NCBI RefSeq assembly: GCF_016908935.1
Contig: NZ_JAFBEV010000003.1
Location: forward strand, 1 to 64,000
DNA from: Sporolactobacillus spathodeae
GTDB lineage: Bacteria > Bacillota > Bacilli > Bacillales > Sporolactobacillaceae
Direction: 5' to 3'
Length of the DNA: 64,000 nt
In this document: in pieces, positions 1 through 8,218 of the stretch
Layout: each line of letters opens with the position of its first letter
How positions within the stretch are numbered: the first letter of the stretch is position 1
The notes under the pieces: generated by a model
The model's input: the letters and a program-made list of their open reading frames with translations, nothing else
Database searches by the model: none
What the model was told of the DNA's origin: nothing
Program-made: the position numbers and the translations under genes

Positions 1-141
1 GCGAGACGCCTGCGGGAAGAGCAGGACAAGGGAGACCCCGCAGGTTATTGGTTTGTCTGAGGAGGCTCCCGTCCTGCCCGCGGCAAGCGAGCAGCCAGAG
101 TGCATTTAATACAAAATAAAGACTAGGCAGAGCCTGTTTTA
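1..141. repeat. Structured GC-rich intergenic repeat, copy A (left end cut by window)
   Basis: One of two well-preserved copies of a dispersed repeat. A three-part stem is visible: 10-16 with 77-83, 22-27 with 71-76, and 30-34 with 66-70. A competing 8-bp helix is also possible (9-16 with 37-44). The tail ends in a degenerate hairpin (AGGC/GCCT, about 125-135) followed by T residues. No protein is encoded. The helices differ in sequence from copy C at 7861 but keep pairing. Mechanism of spread is unknown. Confidence 0.7.
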
Positions 142-317
142 TCTAATACGTGAAGAAAGTATAAAATTCTCAGTAGAATTTAAGATAAGAGAAACTAATG
201 AACACCCGTGGCAAACGAATAACCGAAGTACAATTGTTGCAAAAAAGGTATTGCTACGCTAAATTTTTCCTATTTCAATAATCGAACAGCCGGGAAAGCC
301 CGGTATGGAGGTTGCTT
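142..317 (+). other. rbgA leader, no gene seen
   Basis: AT-rich non-coding stretch between the repeat and rbgA. A small inverted repeat (CCGGG at 290-294 with CCCGG at 299-303) lies immediately upstream of the rbgA Shine-Dalgarno (GGAG about 307-310) and could influence ribosome access. No convincing promoter was identified. Confidence 0.4.
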
Positions 318-1211
318 ATGACGATTCAATGGTACCCGGGACACATGGCGAAAGCCAAACGAGAAATGCTTGAAAAAATTAAACAGATCGATGTCATTAT
401 CGAACTTGTGGACAGCAGAATTCCGCAAGCTTCGCGGAATCCGCTTGTTGATGAAATCGTTTCCGGCAAACCGCGGCTGCTGGTACTCAATAAAACCGAT
501 ATGGCAGATGCGAAAGCGACCGAGCTCTGGCGCCGCTATTATGAGGCTGAAGGTACGCCCGTCCATTTAATTAACAGTCAAAGCGGACAGGGAACTGCCA
601 AGCTCCCGGAAGCAGTGCGCGCATTAACGCATGTCAGGCGGCAAAAACTCGAAGCTAAAGGATTCAAAGCGCGTCCGGATCGAGCGCTAATTCTCGGAAT
701 TCCAAATGTTGGCAAATCGACACTGATTAATCGACTGGCAGGTAAAAAAATTGCGAAAATCGGTGACCGACCAGGCGTGACTAAAGCCCAACAATGGATA
801 AAGGTTGGTACAACTTTGGAACTTTTGGATACCCCCGGAATTCTTTGGCCTAAATTTGACGATCAGCAAGTCGGTCTACGCTTGGCAGCGACCGGTGCAA
901 TTAAGGAAGAATTACTTGATTTTCAGGAAATCGCTGTCTTTCTACTACGCGTGATGGCTGCCCATTATCAGGAACAGCTCCAGGAGCGCTATCGTTTGAC
1001 TGAAATTCCCACTGACTCCTTGCTCGACGACCCAGAAGTGCTAACTGAATTGTTTGATCAAATCGGACGGAGTAGAGGCTGTTTAATGAGCGGCGGCCTG
1101 ATTGATTATGATCGTACTGCAGAACTGATTGTTCGCGATTACAGACATCAGAAACTCGGACGGATGACGCTCGAATGGCCCGAGTCGAGGAAGACGCACG
1201 CGCACAGCTAA
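318..1211 (+). CDS. rbgA: Ribosome biogenesis GTPase RbgA (YlqF)
   Basis: Circularly permuted GTPase needed for a late step of 50S subunit assembly in Bacilli. The motifs occur in permuted order: G4 NKTD near residue 59, then G1 GIPNVGKST and G3 DTPG. The 297-aa length is close to the family norm (about 282 in B. subtilis). The ATG at 318 is preferred over an in-frame TTG six bases upstream because TGGAGG is correctly spaced. rnhB follows 43 bases downstream, as in B. subtilis. Confidence 0.96.
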   Translation: MTIQWYPGHMAKAKREMLEKIKQIDVIIELVDSRIPQASRNPLVDEIVSGKPRLLVLNKTDMADAKATELWRRYYEAEGTPVHLINSQSGQGTAKLPEAVRALTHVRRQKLEAKGFKARPDRALILGIPNVGKSTLINRLAGKKIAKIGDRPGVTKAQQWIKVGTTLELLDTPGILWPKFDDQQVGLRLAATGAIKEELLDFQEIAVFLLRVMAAHYQEQLQERYRLTEIPTDSLLDDPEVLTELFDQIGRSRGCLMSGGLIDYDRTAELIVRDYRHQKLGRMTLEWPESRKTHAHS

Positions 1212-1254
1212 AAAAGAAAAATAGAAAAACCGATATAAAGGCGAGGGGAAGAGA

Positions 1255-2016
1255 ATGAAAAAGCCATCAATTGCTGCGATTAAAGAACAATTGGTGCATT
1301 GCCGAGAACTTGACGCGACGCAGCGTCAGCAACTTGAGGCGGATGACCGGGTGGGCGTCCGGCGGCTACTCGAAATCTGGAAAAGAAAAAGGGCAAATGA
1401 GCAGACGCTGATCGAGAAGTTCCACGAAATGAATGTCTTTGAAGATAAGCTGCATGCCGATGGTTTTCAGGCGATCGCAGGCATTGACGAAGCTGGACGT
1501 GGACCGCTTGCCGGGCCGGTCGTCGCCGCCTGTGTCATTTTACAACCGGGCACTGTCATTTTGGGACTGAATGATTCAAAACAGCTCAGTGCTTCAAAGC
1601 GCGATGCATTGTTCGATCAGATCCAGACGAATGCCTTGTCTTATGGCATTGGGACGGCTTCCGCTAAAGAAATTGATACAATCAATATCTATCAGGCAGC
1701 GAAACAAGCGATGTTGCGCGCCTTGGCGGATATGACGCTTGAGCCAGATTATTTGCTTGTCGATGCGATGACGCTTCCGGTTCTAACAGCTCAGGAAAGC
1801 TTAATCAAAGGCGATGCCCGCAGCAATTCTGTAGCGGCAGCTTCAATTCTCGCAAAAGTAACTCGAGATCGACAAATGAAAGAACTCGATCAATGCTATC
1901 CGGGCTATGGATTTGCCGAACATAAAGGGTATGGAACAGCTTTACATTTACAAGCAATCGAAAAGCTCGGTCCATGCCCAGAGCATCGGATGACTTTTGC
2001 CCCACTTCATTCTTAA
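1255..2016 (+). CDS. rnhB: Ribonuclease HII
   Basis: Endonuclease that removes ribonucleotides and RNA from RNA-DNA hybrids. The type 2 RNase H signature GIDEAGRGPLAGPVV contains the acidic pair D78-E79, and a later VDAM segment supplies another metal-binding Asp. The N-terminal 60 or so residues form the basic extension typical of Bacillus RNase HII. 253 aa. The ATG has a GAGGGGAAGAG Shine-Dalgarno. It lies between rbgA and ylqG. Confidence 0.95.
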   Translation: MKKPSIAAIKEQLVHCRELDATQRQQLEADDRVGVRRLLEIWKRKRANEQTLIEKFHEMNVFEDKLHADGFQAIAGIDEAGRGPLAGPVVAACVILQPGTVILGLNDSKQLSASKRDALFDQIQTNALSYGIGTASAKEIDTINIYQAAKQAMLRALADMTLEPDYLLVDAMTLPVLTAQESLIKGDARSNSVAAASILAKVTRDRQMKELDQCYPGYGFAEHKGYGTALHLQAIEKLGPCPEHRMTFAPLHS

Positions 2017-2028
2017 GGGGAGGATTCC

Positions 2029-3561
2029 ATGAACTTTCAGCCATATGCAATTAGCCAGAGTCAGTTGCTCAGCGCTTTTATGCCTGAGCAGATTTTGCGC
2101 GGCAAAGTTTTGGAAATACTCCCGGATAGGAATGCATTGCTGCAGCTTGGCAATAGGCAGGTTGTCGCAAAAGTTGGTGCGATTGATCCACCATTGAAAA
2201 CAGGTCAGGAATATCTTTTTCAGATTCAACAGCACACCAATCCGCTTGTCGCGAAAGTTGTTGCCCGACAGTTTTCCGCGCAGACCGCCGAATTGGCTGG
2301 ATCTACAATGGTTGACGATGTGCTACATGCATTGGAACTGAAAAACGAACCAGCGATGCGTGCCTTGATTCAATCTTTTCTCGATAAAGGTGATCCGCTG
2401 ACGCGCGAGTCATTGATCGAAGCGCGTGCGCTTCTAGGCAGTGGCATACCCGCAAAGGAAGATGTCGATGCAGTGCGCTGGATGCTTCAGCGTCGTCTAC
2501 CGCTATCGAAATCTTTTCTACAAATCGCGCAAATGATGAATAAACAAGAACAGCCGATTGCAGGACAACTAGCCGATCTTAGCCGAATTTTGCAGAATTT
2601 TAAGGGAACGCCAAGCACGGATGCGTTGCAACAAAGCATTCGACATCTCGCGTCTCTTGCGAATGAAAGTCACATGCCATTGTCTCTGCTAACTGCTGAA
2701 GTCGGCGAGAAACAAGCGGCAAAACAAATACAGGCTCTTGCGGAAAGCTTTGGCGCGGGTGACAGAACGGCGATTCAAGTCGCGGTAAGCAGACTTCTAC
2801 ATAGTGGTATGTCGGATCAGGATATCAGCAAATTTCTAAAAACTAGTCAGCTCAATCTTCCTCCCGCATTTTTTACCGATAAACTGTCCAATGTACTGCA
2901 GCAGGCAGCGCCCGTTCGCTTAACAGCAGTTGATGCTACGGAGCAGCCAGCACTACTTTTTCGCTTGATGAAACAAATAGGCCTTGACTTTGAAGGCAGT
3001 CTCCGCCAGCAACTGGTCAATGAACAGGCACCGATCCATTCTGGAACGGTAAAAGAAGCATTGCTTGCCGTCGTTCAGGATGCGCATGTTCCTGGGTCAA
3101 TACGTCAGTCGGCGAATGCCATTATCGGTCAAATAACTGGTGAACAATTGCAGATGTTGTCCCCAGACTCGGTTGCCGCGCAGTTCACTTTACAGCTTCC
3201 ACTTCCCATGCAGCAAAATTTAGCCAATTTGACGGTCTACTGGGAGGGGAAAAAGGATAAAAAGGGACAAATTGATTCGGATTATTGTACACTTCTTTTA
3301 TGCCTTGATCTGCAGCATCTGAAAGAAACGCGTATAAGTGTTCGCGTACAGAATCGAGTAGTTACGCTACGTGTTCAAAACGATCACGCTGACTTGAAAC
3401 CATTTCTGAAAGAAAATCAAGAATTGTTGGCGACCAAACTGGAGCAGTTGGCCTATCACTTAAATTCGATCGCTCAGGTGGAGCGGTTGGATGATCAGCT
3501 GGTGGCGCGGGCCTCGCAGCCACTAACGCCCTTGACGTATCGATTGGACGTGAAAGCATGA
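2029..3561 (+). CDS. ylqG: YlqG-like protein with possible FliK-type C-terminal domain
   Basis: 510-aa protein at the position of B. subtilis ylqG; its function is not established. The first 380 or so residues are mostly helical and Gln/Ala-rich. The last 130 residues (from about LPLPMQQNLANLTVYWEG) have the alternating-strand then helix pattern of the flagellar hook-length control C-terminal domain (FliK family), including L-x-L strands and a final helix with repeated Leu. It overlaps ylqH by four bases (ATGA), so the two are probably translationally coupled. The FliK link is my inference from pattern and partner, not from an alignment. Confidence 0.75.
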   Translation: MNFQPYAISQSQLLSAFMPEQILRGKVLEILPDRNALLQLGNRQVVAKVGAIDPPLKTGQEYLFQIQQHTNPLVAKVVARQFSAQTAELAGSTMVDDVLHALELKNEPAMRALIQSFLDKGDPLTRESLIEARALLGSGIPAKEDVDAVRWMLQRRLPLSKSFLQIAQMMNKQEQPIAGQLADLSRILQNFKGTPSTDALQQSIRHLASLANESHMPLSLLTAEVGEKQAAKQIQALAESFGAGDRTAIQVAVSRLLHSGMSDQDISKFLKTSQLNLPPAFFTDKLSNVLQQAAPVRLTAVDATEQPALLFRLMKQIGLDFEGSLRQQLVNEQAPIHSGTVKEALLAVVQDAHVPGSIRQSANAIIGQITGEQLQMLSPDSVAAQFTLQLPLPMQQNLANLTVYWEGKKDKKGQIDSDYCTLLLCLDLQHLKETRISVRVQNRVVTLRVQNDHADLKPFLKENQELLATKLEQLAYHLNSIAQVERLDDQLVARASQPLTPLTYRLDVKA

Positions 3562-3842
3562 ATCACAAAGAAACGAAAAAAAAAGAACGTGCGGTAGCTC
3601 TGAAATATGAGCATGGCAGGGATCAAGCACCTATTGTACAGGCGAAAGGTGAGGGTGCAGTTGCCAGACGAATTATCGAAAAAGCGAAAGAAAACGCGAT
3701 CCCGATCCAGGAAGATCCAGATCTTGTTTCGATGCTGGCACAGCTCGATTTGAACCAAATGATCCCTCAGGAGCTTTACGGTGCCGTTGCGGAAATTTTT
3801 GCTTTTATCTATAAAATAGACGATCAGTACAAACAAAAATAG
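3558..3842 (+). CDS. ylqH: FlhB C-terminal-domain-like protein YlqH
   Basis: 94-aa soluble protein resembling only the C-terminal cytoplasmic domain of FlhB/YscU type III export switch proteins. AVALKYEHGRDQAP aligns with the AVALQYDAETMSAP segment of the true FlhB encoded at 29711, and the ending PQELYGAVAEIFAFIY matches PEAFFQAVAEILAYVY. It lacks FlhB's membrane region and the autocleavage NPTH sequence, beginning just after where NPTH would lie. The start overlaps the ylqG stop. Its role is unknown in any species I can recall. Confidence 0.88.
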   Translation: MNHKETKKKERAVALKYEHGRDQAPIVQAKGEGAVARRIIEKAKENAIPIQEDPDLVSMLAQLDLNQMIPQELYGAVAEIFAFIYKIDDQYKQK

Positions 3843-4151
3843 TGAATCTAACGGGCGCGCAATACTCTAATGGTTGCTTATAGCATGCGCAAAAAAAACA
3901 TTTCTTCTACGCCTGACCCATGCACTTCATTCTACAGACTCTGTTATATCGCTCCTTTTCATCGACTATATTTGACTCATATCCTTTGCTTTCCCGCATA
4001 TAATTCTTTCAGTTTCACGATAAAAAAATCAGAAAATAAAGTGACGAATATGTGACATGTTATTGGACTTTTAAAGACAATATTCGTTATACTGTAAAAG
4101 TAAGGGCTTTCAAATTATTGATAATTCAATATATTGGAAGAAGGGGAAGCA
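3843..4151 (+). promoter_or_regulatory. ylqH-sucC intergenic region with candidate sucC promoter
   Basis: About 310 bases without a credible gene. The best sigma-A-like candidate upstream of sucC is TTGGAC (4063-4068) and TATACT (4088-4093), with a long 19-base spacer, so confidence is modest. No terminator hairpin for ylqH and no clear catabolite-response element were found. Confidence 0.35.
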
Positions 4152-5333
4152 ATGAATATTCACGAGTACCAGGGGAAACAACTGCTGAATCAGTATGGGG
4201 TGGCTGTTCCACGAGGATTTGTCGCGTTCACTCCAGACGAGGCCGCAGAAGCAGCGAAAAAACTGGGTTCAAAAATTTTGGTTGTGAAGGCACAGATTCA
4301 TGCCGGCGGCCGCGGGAAAGCCGGCGGTGTCAAAATCGCTCAGTCTCCGGAACAGGTTCGCGCGATTGCCGATGAATTGCTTGGCCGTGTTTTGGTGACA
4401 CATCAGACAGGACCGGAAGGCAAAGAAATTGGACGGCTATGGATTGAGGAAGGCAGTGAAATTGACAAAGAGTACTATTTAGGAATGGTTCTGGACCGCA
4501 ATACCTCCAAAGTATCGGTGATTGCGTCTTCGGAAGGCGGCATGGAAATCGAGGAAGTCGCTGCCAAATCACCCGAGAAAATATTCCATGTGACCGTTGA
4601 CCCGCTGACGGGGCTCACTGCTTTCCAAGCGCGTCAAATTGCTTTTGCTATTCATATTCCTCATCTATTAATCAATAAAGCTGTTAAATTTATGCTCGGA
4701 CTCTACCAAGTATTTGTTGAGAAAGACTGCTCAATTGCAGAAATTAATCCTCTTGTTGTCACTAAAGGCGGTGATGTTTTAGCGCTCGATGCGAAATTAA
4801 ATTTTGATGATAACGCGCTTTATCGCCACAAAGATGTTACAGCCCTTCGTGATTTGGCGGAAGAAGATGAAAAGGAGATCGAAGCTTCGAAATATGGGCT
4901 CAATTATATCGCCCTTGATGGCAATATCGGCTGCATGGTTAATGGGGCTGGACTGGCTATGGCAACGATGGATATCATCAAATCCTATCATGGGGATCCT
5001 GCCAATTTCCTCGATGTCGGCGGTGGCGCTAGCAAAGAGAAAGTCGAAGCCGCTTTCCGTCTGATTCTATCTGATGCGAACGTCAAAGGAATCCTGGTTA
5101 ATATTTTTGGCGGTATTATGAAGTGCGATGTGATCGCAGAAGGGATTGTCGCAGCAACGAAGAGTGTGTCGCTACATGTGCCGCTTGTTGTTCGACTTGA
5201 AGGCACCAACGTTGCCAGAGGAAGAGAGATTCTGCGGCAATCCGGTCTTGCAATAACACCCGCCAATTCAATGGCTGACGCCGCTGAAAAAATTGTGACG
5301 CTCGTGAAACAGGCTGCAGGAGGCGTTGCCTAA
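4152..5333 (+). CDS. sucC: Succinyl-CoA synthetase (ADP-forming) beta subunit
   Basis: TCA cycle enzyme subunit that forms succinate and nucleoside triphosphate from succinyl-CoA. The N-terminal ATP-grasp region begins [12 protein letters not shown] and contains the [11 protein letters not shown] nucleotide-binding loop; [16 protein letters not shown] and the [13 protein letters not shown] segment belong to the C-terminal ligase domain. 393 aa (385 in B. subtilis). The ATG at 4152 follows GAAGGGGAAG. Its TAA overlaps the sucD ATG by one base. Confidence 0.97.
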   Translation: MNIHEYQGKQLLNQYGVAVPRGFVAFTPDEAAEAAKKLGSKILVVKAQIHAGGRGKAGGVKIAQSPEQVRAIADELLGRVLVTHQTGPEGKEIGRLWIEEGSEIDKEYYLGMVLDRNTSKVSVIASSEGGMEIEEVAAKSPEKIFHVTVDPLTGLTAFQARQIAFAIHIPHLLINKAVKFMLGLYQVFVEKDCSIAEINPLVVTKGGDVLALDAKLNFDDNALYRHKDVTALRDLAEEDEKEIEASKYGLNYIALDGNIGCMVNGAGLAMATMDIIKSYHGDPANFLDVGGGASKEKVEAAFRLILSDANVKGILVNIFGGIMKCDVIAEGIVAATKSVSLHVPLVVRLEGTNVARGREILRQSGLAITPANSMADAAEKIVTLVKQAAGGVA

Positions 5334-6241
5334 TGAGTATCTTAGTTGATAAAGACACAAAAGTGATTGTTCAAGGAATTACCGGTTCACAAGGACTGTT
5401 TCATACGCAGCAGATGCTTCAATATGGAACGAAAATTGTCGGTGGCGTGACGCCGGGAAAAGGCGGGCAAACGATAGAAGGTGTTCCGGTATTTAACACG
5501 GTTAAAGAAGCCGTAGTTGAAACCGGTGCGGATTGTTCGGTCATTTATGTACCGCCGGCATTTGCGGCAGACGCCATTATGGAAGCAGCAGACGCTGGTT
5601 TGCGTTTGGTGATTACGATCACAGAGGGGATTCCAATTCTTGATATGGTTAAAGTGAAGCGCTATTTGGCAGATAAACCGACACGGCTGATCGGTCCGAA
5701 TTGCCCGGGTGTGCTGTCTGCCGATGAAAGCAAGATCGGTATTATGCCAGGCTATATTCATAAAAAAGGCCATGTCGGTGTCGTTTCCCGCTCCGGTACT
5801 CTGACGTATGAAGCAGTTGATCAATTAAGCAAGCTGAATATTGGCCAAACAACAGCGGTTGGTATTGGCGGCGATCCAGTAAATGGGACGAGTTTCCTCG
5901 ATGTGCTCAAGATGTTCAATGACGATCCAGAAACATATGCGGTTGTGCTGATCGGCGAAATCGGTGGCAACAGTGAGGAAGAGGCAGCGGAATGGGCCGA
6001 ATCACATATGAAGAAACCGATTGTCGGTTTCATTGGCGGGCAAACGGCACCACCAGGAAAACGGATGGGCCATGCTGGCGCAATTATTTCCGGTGGAAAA
6101 GGCACGGCGGCTGAAAAAATGCGTGTCATGCGCGCACGTGGAATTGCTGTTGCTGAAACACCGGCAACAATTGGAACCACTATGGAAAAATTGTTGAAAC
6201 AGAGAGGGTTGTATGACGCCTGTCTGATCGAGCAGGCATAG
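5333..6241 (+). CDS. sucD: Succinyl-CoA synthetase alpha subunit
   Basis: CoA-binding and phosphohistidine-carrying subunit paired with SucC. The N-terminal Rossmann region has GITGSQG and GVTPGKGG; the phosphorylated His lies in [14 protein letters not shown]. 302 aa, essentially full length. The start codon overlaps the sucC stop, which couples their translation. A terminator at 6376 ends the sucCD unit. Confidence 0.97.
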   Translation: MSILVDKDTKVIVQGITGSQGLFHTQQMLQYGTKIVGGVTPGKGGQTIEGVPVFNTVKEAVVETGADCSVIYVPPAFAADAIMEAADAGLRLVITITEGIPILDMVKVKRYLADKPTRLIGPNCPGVLSADESKIGIMPGYIHKKGHVGVVSRSGTLTYEAVDQLSKLNIGQTTAVGIGGDPVNGTSFLDVLKMFNDDPETYAVVLIGEIGGNSEEEAAEWAESHMKKPIVGFIGGQTAPPGKRMGHAGAIISGGKGTAAEKMRVMRARGIAVAETPATIGTTMEKLLKQRGLYDACLIEQA

Positions 6242-6375
6242 GCGTTCGAGTCGCTGTTGTTGTTTCAATGATTTGTTCTGCTTTTATTGTTTTTTGTCTG
6301 TGATCAAGGACACGTGTGCCAAGCTTCTTGAGCATGGCGAGTATTAAAAGAAACAGCACCGAATGCTTCTTTATT

Positions 6376-6404
6376 AAGCGCGCCCCGACGCGCTTTCCTT
6401 TTGT
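6376..6404 (+). terminator. Intrinsic terminator downstream of sucCD
   Basis: Perfect 7-bp stem AAGCGCG (6376-6382) with CGCGCTT (6389-6395), a 6-base loop, and a T-rich run after it. Confidence 0.8.
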
Positions 6405-6519
6405 TTCTGCAAAAAATATTTGTCTCCAACTTACTTCGATTAAAAAACGCGTCTTACCCCATTTAACCAGTTTCTTCATTAAATTATTTTATCAGCTTGA
6501 TTAGAAAAACTTGGCTAAG

Positions 6520-6657
6520 CTAAGTCCTGATGACAATGGCTAATCCTTTGTTTTTTATACTTAATTCCTCTGCAATCTTATCCATGCTTAACGTATTAGA
6601 AAAGCCAAGCAAAACCGGCTGGTCTTTGGCTGCCCATCTAAATATAGCTTTTGACCA
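6520..6657 (-). pseudogene. Possible C-terminal remnant of a lost minus-strand gene
   Basis: Read on the minus strand, about 45 codons between stops give a protein-like ending (…LLGFSNTLSMDKIAEEL… then SIKNKGLAIVIRT and stop) with a plausible amphipathic helix and beta strand. No start codon or Shine-Dalgarno precedes it and the frame is closed by a stop at 6658-6660. I do not recognise the family. This is a weak call. Confidence 0.22.
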
Positions 6658-6841
6658 TCATTTTATGCTCACGACACTTCAGTTGCTCGCCTGTCACCGT
6701 GGGGACGATGGATGCGCCTCAAACAGACGAATAACCCTTTTTGGCCGTCCTTCTTTGCGCAAGCGCCAGTTACTTATCTGTTGATCCTTCATTCCACGCG
6801 AGTTTGATACATTCAAAATGAGAGAGAAAGGGCGTACCTTC

Positions 6842-7720
6842 ATGAATCAACTACTTTTACGACTGATACAAGTGCAACAATGTCGCAACGTGGGGAAAAA
6901 ACGTATTCGTCAGCTACTACGAATCGATCCTGAGCTTGACACTTTGGAAAATGATTGTGTTAGTGACTTGATGCAGTACTGTTCGTTCACAGAGCGCCAA
7001 GCAAAGCAGCTGCTCAATGAATACCATTTGATTGATGGGGGTGAATGCTTGCAGACATATAAACAAGCAGGCATTAAAGTCATTTCACTAGGAGACGATG
7101 CCTATCCACCACTCCTGCGTGAGATTTATGATCCGCCAATCTTGCTGTACACTGCTGGAAATATCGAGCTTCTTCAATCTAGGAAAATGCTTGCGGTTGT
7201 CGGTACGAGACAGCCGAGTGCGGAAGCGGACGCGATACTCAACACTTTGCTACCTCCAATTATTGAATCGGGTTGGACAATCGTCAGCGGATTAGCTTGT
7301 GGCATCGATGGGATGGCGCATCAACTTGCTTTAATGAACCAAACGATTGCAGTCCTTGGATCCGGCTTGTTTCATCCTTACCCGCGTCAGCATCATTCGC
7401 TGTTTTCCTATATGTGCCGGCATCAGCTTGTGATCAGTGAATATCCTCCAGAAGCGAAACCCGAACGGTGGCGCTTTCCCGAAAGAAATCGAATTATCAG
7501 CGGTCTTAGTCTTGGAACGCTTGTGGTTGAAGCGCGTGTCAAAAGCGGTTCGTTGATTACCGCCGATCAGGCTTTGGAACAAGGACGTGAAGTATTCGCA
7601 GTTCCCGGATCGTTACTCAATCCCAATAGCGGGGGGACACATGCATTGATCCAGCAAGGAGCCAAGCTTGTCACCCAGGCCAGCGATATCCTCGAAGAAC
7701 TATCTTTAGAAATGACGTAA
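6842..7720 (+). CDS. dprA: DNA-processing protein DprA (Smf)
   Basis: Single-stranded DNA-binding protein that loads RecA during natural transformation. The Rossmann-like core includes VVGTRQPSAEA, SGLACGIDGMAH, FPERNRIISGLS and VVEARVKSGSLITA, all typical of DprA. 292 aa (297 in B. subtilis). An upstream in-frame ATG at 6818 has no Shine-Dalgarno; the ATG at 6842 follows GAAAGGG with good spacing. Flanking order sucD-dprA-topA is the Bacillus order. Confidence 0.95.
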   Translation: MNQLLLRLIQVQQCRNVGKKRIRQLLRIDPELDTLENDCVSDLMQYCSFTERQAKQLLNEYHLIDGGECLQTYKQAGIKVISLGDDAYPPLLREIYDPPILLYTAGNIELLQSRKMLAVVGTRQPSAEADAILNTLLPPIIESGWTIVSGLACGIDGMAHQLALMNQTIAVLGSGLFHPYPRQHHSLFSYMCRHQLVISEYPPEAKPERWRFPERNRIISGLSLGTLVVEARVKSGSLITADQALEQGREVFAVPGSLLNPNSGGTHALIQQGAKLVTQASDILEELSLEMT

Positions 7721-7749
7721 TTTTAGATTGATTCGATTTATTTGTATAA

Positions 7750-7855
7750 AATAAGTATATTATTTTGAATGACAAATACAGCGTAGGTACTCTGACGCCA
7801 CGCGAGCGACCAAAGCGCATAGTTAAAAAGGGCTTGGTTACGCCAAGTTTATATT
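7750..7855. repeat. Structured repeat, copy B (internally deleted)
   Basis: Keeps the left end (AATAAGTATAT, then AATACAGCGTAGGT) and the right end (GCGAGCGACCAAAGCGCAT, then hairpin CTTGG/CCAAG at about 7833-7848 with TTTA), but lacks the central GC-rich stem. It abuts copy C. Confidence 0.6.
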
Positions 7856-7860
7856 AAAAA

Positions 7861-8040
7861 ATAAGAATGTATATGATTTTGTTGCAAAAATGCAGCATAG
7901 GTGCGAGACGCCTGCGGGAACAGCGTGCCAGCGAGACCCCGCAGGTTATAGCCTGTTCGAGGAGGCTCGCGGTGCGCCCGCGGCAAGCGAGCGACCGAAG
8001 CACATTTGTTGAAAAAAAGACTTGCTATAACAATATTTCT
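7861..8040. repeat. Structured repeat, copy C (near complete)
   Basis: Left end ATAAGAATGTAT at 7861. The three-part stem pairs 7912-7918 with 7977-7983, 7924-7929 with 7971-7976, and 7931-7935 with 7966-7970, with a small apical hairpin CAGG/CCTG. Relative to copy A there are three Watson-Crick compensatory pair changes. The right-end hairpin (ACTTGCTATAACAA) is degenerate. Confidence 0.7.
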
Positions 8041-8148
8041 AAAATAGAATCAGTAATATTATTAAAATAAAATCAGTTTATTCGCTAAAACCATGCGTGG
8101 TGTAACAGAAAATACAAACAAGTTTCCTGAATTTTACTTGTTTCATGT

Positions 8149-8177
8149 TTGACAAAGCGAACATCAATTATTACTAT
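8149..8177 (+). promoter_or_regulatory. Sigma-A-type promoter for topA
   Basis: TTGACA (8149-8154), exact 17-base spacer, TACTAT (8172-8177). It lies 41 bases before the topA start and downstream of the repeat. Confidence 0.75.
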
Positions 8178-8218
8178 AAGTGAAGATTTGAAACTTATCA
8201 GAAAGGGGGAGAAACATT

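Larger units (their letters stand above)
6242..6841. other. 600-base sucD-dprA gap, mostly unexplained
   Basis: Apart from the sucCD terminator and a possible minus-strand coding remnant at 6520-6657, I see no gene. A short inverted repeat CTTGGC/GCTAAG near 6510-6525 resembles the right-end hairpin of the dispersed repeat. Short + strand reading frames here lack Shine-Dalgarno sequences and recognisable motifs. Confidence 0.45.
7721..8218. other. 498-base dprA-topA gap holding two repeat copies and the topA promoter
   Basis: No gene. The gap contains an internally deleted repeat copy (7750-7855), a near-complete copy directly behind it (7861-8040) and a strong promoter for topA (8149-8177). 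A 67-codon frame inside the second repeat copy is only the repeat read through and is not a gene. Confidence 0.7.

Noticed and set aside
3870-4055. 61-codon frame between ylqH and sucC
   Set aside because: No Shine-Dalgarno, composition unlike a protein, and overlaps the promoter-like region.
6530-6784. 84-codon + strand frame in the sucD-dprA gap
   Set aside because: No Shine-Dalgarno and no recognisable motif; the opposite strand looks slightly more protein-like.
7867-8070. 67-codon + strand frame over repeat copy C
   Set aside because: It is the repeat read in one frame; no Shine-Dalgarno, and other copies do not keep the frame.
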